Shown here: positions 43,701-58,200 of the stretch, piece by piece
Numbering within the stretch: the stretch's first letter is position 1
How the letters are laid out: every line of letters starts with the position of its first letter
DNA from: Ceratotherium simum simum
Taxonomy: Eukaryota > Chordata > Mammalia > Perissodactyla > Rhinocerotidae
Direction of reading: 5' to 3'
Length of the DNA: 64,000 nt
NCBI RefSeq assembly: GCF_000283155.1
Contig: NW_004454216.1
Location: 8,976,614 to 9,040,613, forward strand
The notes under the pieces: model-generated
Seen by the model: the letters and a program-made list of their open reading frames with translations, nothing else
Told to the model about the DNA's origin: nothing
The model's database searches: none
Program-made: the position numbers and the translations under genes

Positions 43701-46700
43701 TATCAAAATGGTCCAAAGTAGAGATTTACAAAGTAGGGCACTTTGAATCAAATTATTTTAAATACCTTTTCATTTTTTTCTCCCTCTCCATTTTCCCTTT
43801 CTTCCATCTCTATATACCACATATATCAAAGAAAGTTTTGAAGGGAACATAAGATCTTAAAAAATATACCTGAAGAAAATGGTGTGCAATTCTTTTTTTT
43901 TTTTTTTTTTTTTCGGCCTTGAGCTAACATCTGTGCCAATCTTCCTCTATTTTGTATGTGGGATGCTGCCACAGCATGGCTTGATGAGCAGTGCGTAGGT
44001 CTGCACCCGAGTTCCAAACCCGTGAACCCCAGGCTGCCAAAGCGGAGCATGCAAACTTAACCACTAAGCCACTGGGCTGGCCCCCGTGTGCAATTCTTTC
44101 CCTAAGCAGTTAAAAAAAAAAAGTTGTGGGCTGAGTATATGTTTTTTGCCCTTAGAGCTTGCTTTCTTTTTCAGAGGAATGTGTCTGGCATTGCCCCACT
44201 ACAGTTCACAGCCCTCATCAGGGACCTCACCCATCTCCTAAACCCATCCAGTCCCCTTGTAATCAACAGCAGCCAGTCTAGGCCACAGGACTGCAGATAT
44301 GATGCAGAAATAGATCATGTAGAAAACCAATGGCTGATACTTAAGCACAGGTGAAATCTTTGTTAAAATCTTTCTGTTATAATTAAATACACTGGGTCAT
44401 TTATTACATAAAACAAAGGGTCAACCTTTAATGGTTAGAAATAATTTAGTTGAAAGATTTTTTCTTTTTAAGAGGCCCTGTTGTAACTGATAAGTATGGC
44501 TTTACTTCTCTCTTCTGCTAATTCTAAGGACTCAATGTCTCCATAATCTTCAGTAAAGATCTATTAAATTACTCTCTGCCCAGTAATATGCTGGGGATAC
44601 AAAGATGAAAAAAGACAGCATTTCTACTCTCAAATTTTTAACAGGAGGCACAAATGGCAATCAATTAAAGAAACAGTGATAACAGAGGTTTACAGAAAAC
44701 CTATGGATTCACATATGAGGAAGCAATACACAAAAATTACAGAAAAGGAAATTTGAGTTGAGAGCTCATAGATAACTATGAGTCTGCCTGGCCTGTTGGA
44801 TAGGAGGGCAAGGCATTTCTGAAAAGGAACCACAGAAGCAAAGACAGAGAGTGGTGGATTATCTTAGCATGCTTACAGACCAGCACCTACTATGTGGCTA
44901 GAGAGATGGAGTTCTTTGGAAGAAGAGGGACGAGGTACATGCAGAGAAATGAGCCAACTTTATTCCTCTTTATATCAGGACCCAAGAGATCTTGTTAGCC
45001 CTAAGCAAACTTTTAGAATAAATTCATGGGGTGTACCAGTGAGAGTCAGAGACCCTGGTCTAAAAGTGGATGGCAAAATGAGAAGAGCTGGAGCTGACAG
45101 CAAGTAAGCAGAATTTCCAGGACTCCACGAACAAATTCTGATGTCTCAACTAGGTCAATCAGGAGGAAAAACAGAAGCAATGGCCATAAGTCTTTTAGGT
45201 AGACCTATTTGTTTTTAGAGATAAATCCCTTGGGGTAGTAACTGGGACTTTTATGACCAATTCTACTCTTTCTGGGCACAGAATAAAACATTATTCTCTT
45301 CCCAATCCCCAAAGTGGATATGACCGTCAAACTCACATCAGCCAGTGAAATGTGAAAAGCAATGTATGTCACTTCCGCTTGAACAGGCAGCCCATGATTC
45401 ATTGCACACCTTGCTTTGCCATGGCAGAATGACACTCCAGATGGTGTTGGCTCCACCAGCCTGGACCCTGAGCGAGGAAACATGGAGCAGGGGCCTCAAT
45501 CAACCCATGCTGGCCATGGACTGTGAACAAGTAGACCTATGTTGTTTTAAGTCTCTGAGATAAGCTTTTTTTACACCCCCAGAAGCCATTAACAAACCTT
45601 GCTTAATTCAGGCAGGTAACTGGCCCAAAACTTGGAGATGAGGGACTCAGGAATCCTACTAAAGGAAGCTCATTTACTTACTGTGTAATAAAGAATTTGG
45701 CCTTGCCCAAAGAGAGGTCTGGCCTTGGCTGTTGGCTTCTGGAAGGTAATCTATGTCATACTCAATAGAAGTGCTGTTGTTTAGGGCAAGGTTGGCCATA
45801 CCTGATAATCTTAGGGTGGGGGCTTGACACTCCAGAAAGAACAACCATGTGGCTTAGTGTGGGGGCTTTGGGTCACATGGTATCAATTACCCTGGAGACA
45901 GAGATTCACATGTGGACAGTCAATCAATCATGCCTATGTGATGAAGTCCCAAGAAAAACTCTGGACACTGAAGCACAGGTAAGCTGCCCTGGCTGCCAGT
46001 ACTCCACGTGTGTTGTCACAGCCATGCAGTAGGGTAACACACCCTGACTCCACAAGGAGAGGACAGCGGCAGCTTCACCTCTGGAACCTCCTGACTCCGC
46101 CCTATGCGTCTCTTCCTTTGGCTGATCTTTAGCTGTAGCGTTTCCCTGAAATAAACGATAATTGTGACTATCATAGCTTTCAGTGGGTTCTGTAAGTCTT
46201 TCTATTAAATCATTGAACCTGAGGGTGGTTTTGGGAACTCCTTGAACTTGCAGTTGGTGTCAGATGTGAGGGCAGTCTTATGTGGAGACAGTGCTCTTTA
46301 ACCTTGTAACTGGCCTTCACACTTACCCCATCACTGCCTCAGTATTGTTTTTGTCAGCTGAGGACAAATGATCAGATTAAGAAATTGTATATACAAGTAA
46401 GGAGTTTTTATTGTTTGGTTTTACAAATTATCTTCAAGGAAGTCAGTTTAATGTCTAGCTAAAAATATTTTATTTTATAGACTGGTGGAGAAGTCTACCT
46501 TCAGGCTTGTGGTCAGGAAAGTGCTTAATTCTGCCACTCCTAGTTTAAACAGATGTGCAAGTGTACCCCATCAGAAAGGCTGAGCTGGAAAGAGGCTCGT
46601 CTGACAAATGAAAGACTAATGGCTTTGTGTGGCCATATTTGCTCTGGAGGCAACTGCAAGTTATTTGGAGAGTTACTAAGAATGTAACAGCTACTAACTA

Positions 46701-49700
46701 ATCGATAAACATTTGTTATGTGTAGATTACTATCAGGATATTGTATCACATACACCTAGTCTCTCTCCATAGTAGTGGATAACCAGGTATGAGAGAGAGT
46801 ACGACATATGCAAATAACTAGAACAACATTTACCCCTCAGGGATTTTTCAGTACCCGCTCCTCAAATACACTCAATACACTCAAATACACAAACACACTG
46901 CCTACGGAGATCAAGGCCATCCTGTTTAAACCCCCCAAACTTCCCTCCTCTAACTGTCTTTATCTAGTCCTCCTTTCTTACTTCAATGTACCATGGTGGC
47001 TAAGAGCTTGAACTCTGGAGCCAGACTGCTTGGGTTTGAATGCTGGTTCTATAGCTACTTGTGTGGCCCTGGGCAAGTCATTTAGCTTCTCTGAGTCTTA
47101 GTTCCTTGTGTATAAAACAGTGGATTACTGGAGAATCCACCTTATAGGGTGGTCATGAGGATTAAAAACACAAAACATATACATATATATGGGGAAGCAA
47201 TACACAAAAATTACATATACATATGTATATGGCTGGCACTAGAATGGTGTCTGGGACACAGTAGACACAATATAAATGTTGGCTCAGTTATCTAGGGAGA
47301 GTCCCTCAGTCTTTCCAAAGCAAAGGCCTCTGCCTGCACCATTGCACCCATATTCCCTTCCACCATCCTGTGGCTTTGGTCTATCAGTTATCCCTTCTCC
47401 TACACTCTTATTTTCTCTCTATTGACTCCTTCCTCTCTGTCTGAAAAGGTACTCAAATCCCCTCCTTCCCTCAATAAAAAACTAAACAATAAATTATCCT
47501 TATCAGATTATGCAGTAGATCTGCTCTTCTCCTTCCCCATTTTCCTTCACACCCCCACACTTCCAATCTCAAAGAAGTTGCCAATGCTTGACACTTCATT
47601 TCCCATCATTCCCAGCAGCTTGCAATCTGGGGCAGTATGTCCTGCCTTTGTGCTGATAGGACACCCTGTAAGAAAAGGGGCACCTCCCACTTCTCCAGAA
47701 AAATAACGAGTAAAGTGACCAGAAATAGGAGAAGCACTTTGAAATAAAGATATCAGGACTGTTCATGAAAAAAGCTTAGTGCCTCTCTCTGTAACCTTAT
47801 ATCTCAACGATTTGTGGGGTAAATTGACTTCTCTCTCCCACAGAACCACTGGACGTTCAGAGAAGAATCTGTGTCTAAGTTTGATTAAGTGGAAGGAACA
47901 CAGATTTGGATTTGAAGTTCTGGCACTTACCAGACCTATAACACAGACGTTCTTAACTTTAACTTTTCGAGTCTCTACTACCTGGTCTGTAAAACAGAGA
48001 TGATAATATTAGCGCCTACCCTGGGGCTCTTGGGAGAAATCAATAAGGGAGAGTGTGTGTGAGAATGTTTTATATACTTTACATTGTAAAGTCTAAAATC
48101 GGTGCCTGTCACATAGTAGGTGCTCAGTGTTTGTTAACCATGATTAGAGATGGTTTCCATCAAAAATTCAAAGGGAAATAGGTAATCGTCTTGTGGGTCC
48201 TGGGGAACCATCTCTAATACTGGTTAACAAGCAAACCTAAACACCAAACCCAATTATTTTCAGGCAAAGGAAATACAGGAAAAATATGTAATGTGGCCAA
48301 ATGTCTCCTTGAAAATTCACAAATCTATGAGGTTCCTTTGCCAGTCTGGAAAAAGAGAGAATTCCCTCACTGCCCCAAATTCCCTCCCCAGTGGGTCATG
48401 TGCCTGAGCCCCTGGCAATAGAGCTCTGCCCAGTCGCCATAGTAACTGAAGAAGGAAGGAATCTTTTCTGTCTCTCACTGCCTTTTGGTCCCTCCATCCC
48501 CACCAATACAGAGCAACATATATTCCCTACGGCATATTAAGTCAAGTGGAGTAGGCTCTAGAAAGAACTACTTTCCAAAAAATCCATTCTCCTATCCAGT
48601 GCACACACTTCACCCTTGACATAAAACCCAGGTTTCTATTTCGCATGGCCCCTGGCTCCGCCTTCAACTCCAGAGACCATGAACGTCCCTGCCCTGTGAG
48701 TACAGACATCATTCAAATACCTGAGGAGCTTATCACATCCTGCCTTGCTCATACTCAGACAAAGAAATTCAGTTCTTTTAATCTCATTTCATAAATCAAT
48801 TCCTCACATTCCTGATCGTTGCTTTAAAAATTACTATTACTCACCAGTGTGTCAACATCTCCCTTAAATCCACTTGCCTCTACTACTATTTCTAGCTGTG
48901 TCGCTACTTTAGAAGGAGCTCGTGCTTTAAAAAAATATATAAATATAAAATAAGTATATATTTAATTCTTCACACATTTACTAAATACATTTATTAACAT
49001 ACTTAATAACAATATTTTATAATATATAATTATATAGATTATATATAATACATATATATGCTGAGGTAATGTTTGTTTTTATTTTCATTTACATCAAACC
49101 CCGTGTCCTAAAATATTAATACTTGATTGGATTAATCCTTTTATGTTTTAGCCCAAGAATGTTTTCTCAACTTGCTTTCCCACCTCCAGTTATTACTTGC
49201 ATTTGTTAGGCAGACTCAAGTTAATCTGTGACCACAACGACCTAACAAAAAGATCTAACAAAGACCTGGCAAATCTCTAGTTAGGATCTTCTGTATTGTA
49301 GCCCTTTTCCTGATGCCTTTTTGCATCATTTGCCACTTAAAGTCAACTGGCAGACATGCAAGTTATGAAAAGTTTTACTTTTATAAAATATTAGGCTTGA
49401 GGTAAACTATTCTTAAAATATTAAAAGATATCATTTGAAAGAAAATGCCCATTATGAATGACTCCATAACATTACTGCCTCAACTCAGATAATTTAAGGG
49501 GGAAAATAATGCACTTCTCTATAGACTGAAAAACACTGGCTATCAAGAAAGGAAATTCATGTGATCAGTATAATCATAATTTCCACATAGTGTCTAAGAA
49601 AAATATGCCAGATGTTTTTCCTGTTACATGCACAGTGTTTCAGAAGGAAGTCGACAGGGTGCCTGAACTCTCTCTGTTAAAGAAATTATGATATTGCTCC

Positions 49701-52259
49701 ACATAGTTAAAGAAAACAGAACAAAACAAAAATCCAATAGTGCTGCCATTTGTTTGCATTCTCACCTTGGCTTAACTAAGTTCCAGAGGATCTTTTTGTT
49801 CGTTTGTTTCCTCTGAAAGATCATAGTCTATAAAACACAATGCACTGAAATACTTTTAGAATTCTACGTAATATTTTATTTTGTTCAATCAAAACCAGCA
49901 CACAAGAGGTATTAAGACCTTAAGCTAAATCTTCATATTTGAAAATCTATCTTAAAAAATATAAGGAACTCTTTTTTTATGCAAAAAGAAGTTGGTAGTG
50001 TGCCGACCCCGTGGCTTAGCGGTTAAGTGCGTGCGCTCCGCTACCGGCAGCCCGGGTTCGGATCCCGGGCGCGCACCGACACACCGCCTCTCCGGCCATG
50101 CTGAGGCCGCGTCCCACATACAGCAACTAGAAGGATGTGCAACTATGATGTACAACTATCTACTGGGGCTTTAGGGGAAAAAGGAGGAGGATTGGCAATA
50201 GATGTTAGCTCAGAGCCGGTCTTTCTCAGCAAAAAGAGGAGGATTAGCATGGATCTTAGCTCAGGGCTGATCTTCCTCACAAAAAAAAAAAAAAAAGAAG
50301 TTGGTAGAGCAAAAAAGTAGGAAAGCCTACACATAAAAAAAGGAGGTGGACATCACATATCAACTGAAAGTATTATAATACAACTATCTATGAGTAGTAC
50401 AGCACATGGAAAATACTATGTGTTAAAATTTTAAAAGCATGCTACTAAGTTTTAGTTATAGAAATGCAAAATAAGCAATGACATCTCTTCTTTCTATATT
50501 TGAGATGTTAAGAAAGTAGCTACATTTTCCTTTCTCCTAGGACAACTTTGAAAATTATAATCTCTGTCTAACATGATATAGGTCTTGGTCTTCGTGATCT
50601 GATAGAAAAGACGACCTCTCAAAGTTCCAGCTCTGTTATTCTAAAATCAAAACGAAAGAATAATGAATGTCTGAGAAACTTGTTCCTTTTAATTCCACTT
50701 AGCATTTTCTTAAAATTGTCTTTTCTCAAAATCTAAATTACAATCCCAGAGCTGGGTATGATCTTAGCAATTTTGAGTGAGAAACATCAAGTCTTCCAAA
50801 CCAAAATTCTTCAACAGAACATGTCCCCCAAGAAAGATTTCCCCATTGCGGTCAATTAGGCTTCACTAGAGCAAAGTTCTTGGCTGTTCTGAACTTTGAA
50901 AAACTAACCTCACTGACTTCTGCCTCTGGGAAGATGGTGGAGAGGTACTTTTCCCTGGTCCTCCCACTAAGTCCAGCTAAGAACCCTGGATATTTTATAC
51001 ATAAGATAAACAGAAGAAAATTCTAAAAGATGGAGAGAAGGCAGCAGATCAGCTAGGAAGCTAGCGACCCAAGGAAAAACACAGAAATGAGTTCTCTAGG
51101 ATTTCCTTTTGCCTTATATATCCCAGACTCGGAGCTGAAGAAGAGGTGACAACCTGGCTCAGTCTCAAGAGAACTATGCAGAGTCAAAAAAGCCAAACTC
51201 AAAAGGTTACCTGGCATATGATTATATTTCTGTAACATTCTTAAAATGACAAAATTATAGAAATGGAGAATAGATGAGCGGTTGCCAGGGGTAATGGAGG
51301 AGATGAGGGTAGGAGGAAAGTGGGAGTGGCTATAAAAGGACAACAGGAAGAACCCTTGAGGTGTTAGAACTGTTCCGTATCTTGACTGTGTCGATGTCAA
51401 TATCCTGGTTGTGATATTGTGCTATAGTCTGCAAGATGTTAGCACTGGAGGAAACTGGGTAAAGGGTACTCAGGATCTCTCTGAATTGTTTCTTATAATT
51501 GCACGTGGATCTACAATTACCTCAAAACGAAGAAATTAACTTTTTTTTAAAAGTGCCTTCCAATAGGTCGTAACCTGCACATTGAGAAGGCTGAATCAAA
51601 ATTCTTCCACTGAAAAAAGTGATGAATGTGTTTGTATCGTAATACTTGTTTTGGACTTTTTTTTTTGAAAAATCAATCTCAAACTTTAAAAATATTCTTC
51701 ACAGCAAATAGTCCCATAAACTTTTCCAGAACTGGAGAAGAAAAATTCACATTATAAGAATTCACCAGCACAGTCACTAAACCTATTATTTGATCAGAAA
51801 TTTTTAAAAGGTAGATCAATAAATGGATTTAATGTAGATATACTAAGTAATTTGACAACAAATATGGGTATCACTTTTCCTATGAAGACTCAATAGGCCT
51901 CCCTTATCACCCCACTCCCATGTACCTGTTGGTATTGATATACTATATTTTCAATTTCCATCTAGTTTGTACCTTTTCCTATGAATTTTATTTATGAGCT
52001 TTATTTCTTATTTAACCACAAGACTTCACGTACTGATTTATCATTTAAAAAAAAAGATGCGGGGCCGGCTCCGTGGCTTAGCGGTTAAGTGCGTGCGCTC
52101 TGATGCTGGCGGCCCGGGTTCGGATCCCGGGCAAGCCCCAAGGCGCCACTTCTCCGTCCAACGCGAGGCCGAGTCCCACGTGCAGCAACTAGAAGGATGT
52201 GAACCTATGACATACAACTATCTACTGGGGCTTTGGGGGGAAAAAATGAATAAATAAAA

Positions 52260-52295
<36 letters not shown>

Positions 52296-55200
52296 TGCGA
52301 CTTTTTCCATAAGTGACATAGTGGCATACAGGGCCTCCTTTTAGTCTTGAGTTGCCTTCTCTATTTCAGCATTTAGCCCGAGAACGCTCAACTATGCTAA
52401 ATAAGATTCAAAACACAATTCTGAATCCCTCAGGTCTGAGCAGGGATTTTTAAATGTGTGGCACCATCAAGAGGCAACAGCTTGTACTGCCACTCTAACA
52501 AAAACCTGGGGTTTGCTCTCAGGTGTAGAGGAGGCCGCTTTTAATAGCAACTGTCACAGACTATCGTAACACAGAATTACACTGAGACTTTGGCGCTGTT
52601 TTCCAGTATGGAGTGACTGGATTATTGCTAAATGCTATTTTTTCCCCTCCCCATTTCCCTTCCACCCATCTAGCCCTCCAATGGAAGAAGAAGAAGAAAA
52701 AAAGATGTGACAGCTGTTTTTATTCTCAGTTAACTGGGGACAGTTGGCAATCCTAATTTGTTAATGATTAATTCCTTTAATATTTACTGAACATCTACAT
52801 ATATACCAGCAATTTGCTATTTAAAAGGTATAGAGAGGAAGTCTTTACTCTCTAATGACAAAAGGTGATCTGACCATAGACAAGAGTCTTCTTTATATTA
52901 CCCACTAGTCAGAGATTTCCTCTTATTTTATTAGAAATGAAAGAAGTTGGCTTAGAGAACGGATAGTTGATTTAGGCAGTAGACAGCATCACCAATCTAA
53001 TCCTGTGCTGTCCAATGTATTATTTCACCTTTTGTTTTTTTTTAGTTTTTCTTAACATAAGAAAATTTAAAATTACGTGGCTCACATTTATGGCTTGCGT
53101 TGTATTTCTTAGCTAGACTCTATAAACCATTCAAACAAGGCATAGCAGTGAAATAAGGCAGAGACTGACGGAGAATGACTGGCTGTTTTAAACACTAGAG
53201 CTAAGGAAAAACAAGACTCCACAGAAACAAATCAGTTTAAGGCTTATGCTAAATCTGAGGATTAATTCAATTAATATAACAACGGACATTCTGACTCTGA
53301 CTATAGGAAGAGAGTCATAATTTCTAAATAGCCCTTTACAAAGTCTGAGCCACCAAGTTTATTTGGTTAGTAAACCAACCTCTCACCCCATCTGCAGTTT
53401 TAACTGGCTCACTTCCCACTAGTGCAAACTTTTTTTTTTAATTAAAACTACAGTCAGGATGTAGCAAGAGGAAGGGCCGGAAGGGCCACATCAGGAAGGA
53501 GATGCCTTTCAAGTCAGCCTGGAGGACAAAACAGTTTTCAACACTTAAGCTTGCCTTCACATTTCACACACATTCTTCTTAGGGAAAAAAAAGATTAATA
53601 TTATGGCTAGGCAACAATAGGCATTCTTTTAACATTGTCCATTCTGCTCCCAACCAAGAAATGCTGTCAAATTTACAGTACAAAAAAGTCTGAATGCCCA
53701 AATAGTCTTTTGGAGTCAGGAGTCAATAGGCAATAGAGACAGCAAGAAGCAGGCAGAGGAGCAGAACACATCTACAGAGAAAGTAACTTTCACCTGACCA
53801 GGCTCACTCTTCTTGGGTTCCCAGACAATTTTTCCTAATTACAAAACTAAATTATAAAACCTGTTTACTCTCTGGTGGTTAAAATGGTATCTGTGTCTTA
53901 CCACCTTAAGGAGATTAGAGAACATACATATTTGTTTTATAAAATTTCATAACCCCTTAAATATGCTCAATTATACTTGTACTTAATTTTAGAAACATGA
54001 GATCTATGGTCTACTCAACAGAGTAGGTTTTTGTATGAACCTGGAGAGCACAGCACTTACAAAGAATGCTACAGAATTTTCAAAATAAAGAAAAATAACT
54101 CATAGCTCATTTTCACCTTTTCTTTTTTTTTGTTTGTTCTTTTGGTGAGGAAGATTGGCCCTGAGCTAACACCTGTCGCCAATCCTCCTCTTTTCTGCTT
54201 GAGGAAGAGTGGCCCTGACATAACATCTGTGCCAATCTTCCTCCATGTTGCACATGGGACGCCTCCACAGCATGGCCTGATGAGAGGGATGGAGGTCCAT
54301 AGCTCCATGCCTGGCATCCGAACCTGTGAACCCCAGGCTGCGAAGCAGAGAACGTGAACCCAACCACTATGCCACTGGGCCGACCACCTTCACCTTTTCA
54401 CTTTTAGTTGAAAATTGGAAGGGAATGTCTACATTTCTGAAAGTAAAAAGAATGCATTTATGCTGAGATATTTGCATTCTTTTGTATAGAGCTTCCCTGT
54501 ACTCTGGAACTAAGAGCATAAACTTAAATTTGAGGTGTCTGGGAACTAGAGGTACAGACTACAGCTGCAGAAGAAGCAAAGCCAGAATGAAGGTCATGAA
54601 TGGGTATCAAAAACATTCATTTACTCTTTTCAAAAACATATATGCAATGATTCCCATACTCTAGTCATCTGGCTAGAAGGTAGATGCACAGCGGTGAGCA
54701 AGACAGACCTGGTCCCAGCCTCATGCAACTTAAACTTTTTCAGTTATAAAATACTTTCAGAGAAGCTATCAGAACAAAACACCTTCCAAACAGTAGAGAA
54801 TTGCTGACCCAGACATTTCACCTATTCAAATAATAACTACCATGGAAATATTAACATGTGTCTTGAAAGAAAGCCAACCTTATCTTCAGGGTGGTGGAGC
54901 ATGTGAAAAGTTAGAAAGCCTTATTCCATGGTGCCTCATGACAGCTGGCATCATATTACAACATGTTTGAGAAATGAATACCAAGTGTGGCCCTACATCA
55001 TTCTAAATGGCGACAATGCTGTTTATCAAGGCACCACAGATGACTGTCATCAGCTGGAAAGAAAATACTGGATTGCTACAGAGCAATTTGTGGGAATCTA
55101 TTGGTTCTCCACAATAGCATACAGACACTTTTGGCAACACAACCAAATGAATACTCTTAACAGCAGTAGGGTTTGCTTTAAATTTTTTATTTTCCCCTTT

Positions 55201-58200
55201 TCTTTTTAAAATGACTTTAACTGCCCTGGACCAAAAGATGAACTTGATGGCCATCACTACCTCTGTATTACTGGGAGGGATGCAGGTATCAAATGAGATG
55301 AATAAAAGAATATCCTCTCTACTTTATGATGATTTCTCTAGCCTCTTGAATATCTAGTTTGTCTAAGGATCAGCATCCCAGCCCACTAGAGACACCTTAC
55401 CTATTACCCCTACTTGGAGAACAGCTCAGAACCAGGGAATTTAAATGACCACTGAGCAGCCCACAGGGATGTCACAAGATCTGTGAACTGAAGTTCACAC
55501 ACTTCACACACACAGGACCCTCTTAAGCCCTCACCTGCACCTAGTAACTCTTAGTTTGGAATATTTCTAAACAAGGCTTGATATCTGTTTCTAAAATCAT
55601 AAAAAAAAAAAAAAGTCTGGCATAATGACAAAAGCAAGAATTGGCAGCTGAGAGCAAGAAAGAAGAAAAATTATCAAAAACTAAACATCTCAAATAGCAC
55701 AGCAGTTGGAAGCTATTTAAGGTAGACTCAAAGAGAATTATTAGACCTCATTAATAGGTCTTTGGAAGTTCATAATTAGGATTCAATCTTTAATACTCAA
55801 TGTAATTACCTTGAGTTTTCAAATAAAGACCGAACAACAAAAAAAAATCCAAATGAAACACTGGTATAATCACAGCTAAGCTAAAAATGACTACAGAAAT
55901 TATACTTAGTGAATCAGCTTTACCTTGCTTGGTTTCCTCATTAATGAATTCAATAAATCTGTGCCATCTTTTCATTCTACATATGTATTAGAGTCATGTT
56001 TATTTTTTGAAAATTATGCTTGGACAATTTGGAGGTCCCAGTGAAATGTCCAAGTGGACTCATCCTGTAGAGTCAATTAAACTGCATTGCTCAAGCAGTG
56101 CGTCTCATGGGCTGGAAGCCCATGCACAGCTTTCCCTGGCTCCTGGAGCACATCCCAAATGGCTGTAGAATTTCACCTTCATTGTCTTGCCATTCTCTGG
56201 AGTTTTTGTTTTCCTACTCTGTCCTCATGCTTTTGTTTCTGATTCTCGGCCACGTTTGATTAGGGTTCTGGTTTGCACACAACCAGCGGTTGTCTCCACG
56301 GGTGGCAACGACGACTGGGAATCTGGTTTCATGGTCTTACACTTGGTGATCTGTCAGGTAGAATTGGAACCCAGCCTTGCTCAGGTGACAGATGACTGAG
56401 CATTTGTTTGTTGTTGTTTTTAATTTGTTTATTGTTTTTCTATGTGTAAGCTCAAATCAGGACCATATTGTGTGTCCAGTGGAAAGGCAACCAGTCTTTT
56501 GAGACCCAGAACGGTGAGATTTTGTGTTCTAGTGTTCGCTCTCGATCTGCAGCTGAAGCTGTAGAACTTGCATTGTAAGTTCTTTAACTGTCTGTCTCTG
56601 TACCTGAGAAAAAATTCACTGTGTGTGCGTGAAATATTTTCCTACCTCCTGAGGATAATAATAAGTTAAAATAAAGGATCTCTGTTCTGATTGGTTTATA
56701 GAGACCAATAAGCATTTAAATAAATCTAACAAACTCAAAATTCCAAGAAAATAAAATGAAATTCTAATAATTTAAATGTATTCTCCTTTTAAGAGAAAGA
56801 CTTTAGAGAAACTGCTGACTTCAGTAGCACTTTTTTCCCTTAGAAAACAAGTTGACACGATTAAAGAGCATCCTTACACCAATTAGACTGATTTGATAAT
56901 TTGGTTTAAAGGCTGTATGTCTTTGCCTTCTTTTGTCAGTGTATAGTGTAATACAACTGTAATTTCTTTTTTTAAATAAGTTTGGATTTGTTTTATCATA
57001 AAAAGATTAGTTTATATGAACATCTTAAATGTCTTATATTAGTTTACTGAAAAGATAAGCTAAGCTTACTTCCCTATAATGTTTAAGATGAAGAAAAATA
57101 TAAAATTTGTGCTCAACTAAACTGAATTATAATTGTGACAGACCATTTTATATCAGTAGTAATTATGTTCCCTGATGCGTCAGCTTAAACACAATTTCTA
57201 ACACCTTTAAGTATTTTCGTCTTAAAGTGTCTAGTTGTTCCAGAATGTGAAGGAAGATCGTGAAGAACAAAAGTTGATGGAAATTTAAAAATTGTAGGTT
57301 TGCAGAAAAGGAGCTTTATTTGACTTGGTTTATAATGCTTGCAAATAGTTAAGTCTATAAAGACATAATAAAATGTTACAATTTTGGCAAAGTTTTCACA
57401 ACTTTGATGGGTTTATTTATGAAGTATTTTTTTTTTAAATGTAATGCATGACAAGTACTCTATTAATGTAAGACTAAAATGCAACTATCTCTACTGAGAT
57501 GACAGATCGATCTTGGAGAAATCAGCCTATGCTTACAAGAGGGAGTAAAAGGTCATTTTTCTAGATAATCTGCCCATAGAATGGAGTTTTGGTATCTCAC
57601 AAGAGTAACTTTTCATGGCTTGTGTTAACTGGGATATATCCTTGCATAGCTAAAATGACAAAAAATAGTTCCTCCTTTCTGAATGATTTAAGATTTCTTG
57701 TTTATTATAAAATAACCTACTGTCACTTTATTAGGTAACCAGACTGCAAACATTCATTGTTCTCAGGCATTCACAATCCACTATTACTCAGGTGATGAAA
57801 TGTCTGATTAATATTTGATTTTGCCTTTCCAAGATTAGACCCTAAATTCAGAAAAAAAATTTTTTCCAAGGTATTTTTTATACCTGAACTATCTGTAAGT
57901 TTCCCCAGAGGTCCCCTGGGCAATCACAAGGATTTGTTTGTTAACCTTACAAAAAGAAGGGTGCTAGAAATAATTATGTTTGTTTACCACGCCCCTTATT
58001 TATAAATAGCTTAACATTTTCAAGAATCGCATAGGAAGATTTGTCAAACCAACTGAGAGGCTCAGCCTTCCCTAGGCTAATTTTGCACAGGTAAAATATT
58101 ACAATATAAATAAAGTTCAGAGATTGCCTGCTTTACAGAAAGGCCCTGGATATACCTCAATGTCCTTACTCTGTAACCCGTTCTTACCCTCAGGGGAAGC

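Noticed and set aside
49999..50291. tRNA-like A and B boxes in this and other ERE copies
   Set aside because: They belong to the tRNA-derived SINE head and do not form a functional tRNA gene.
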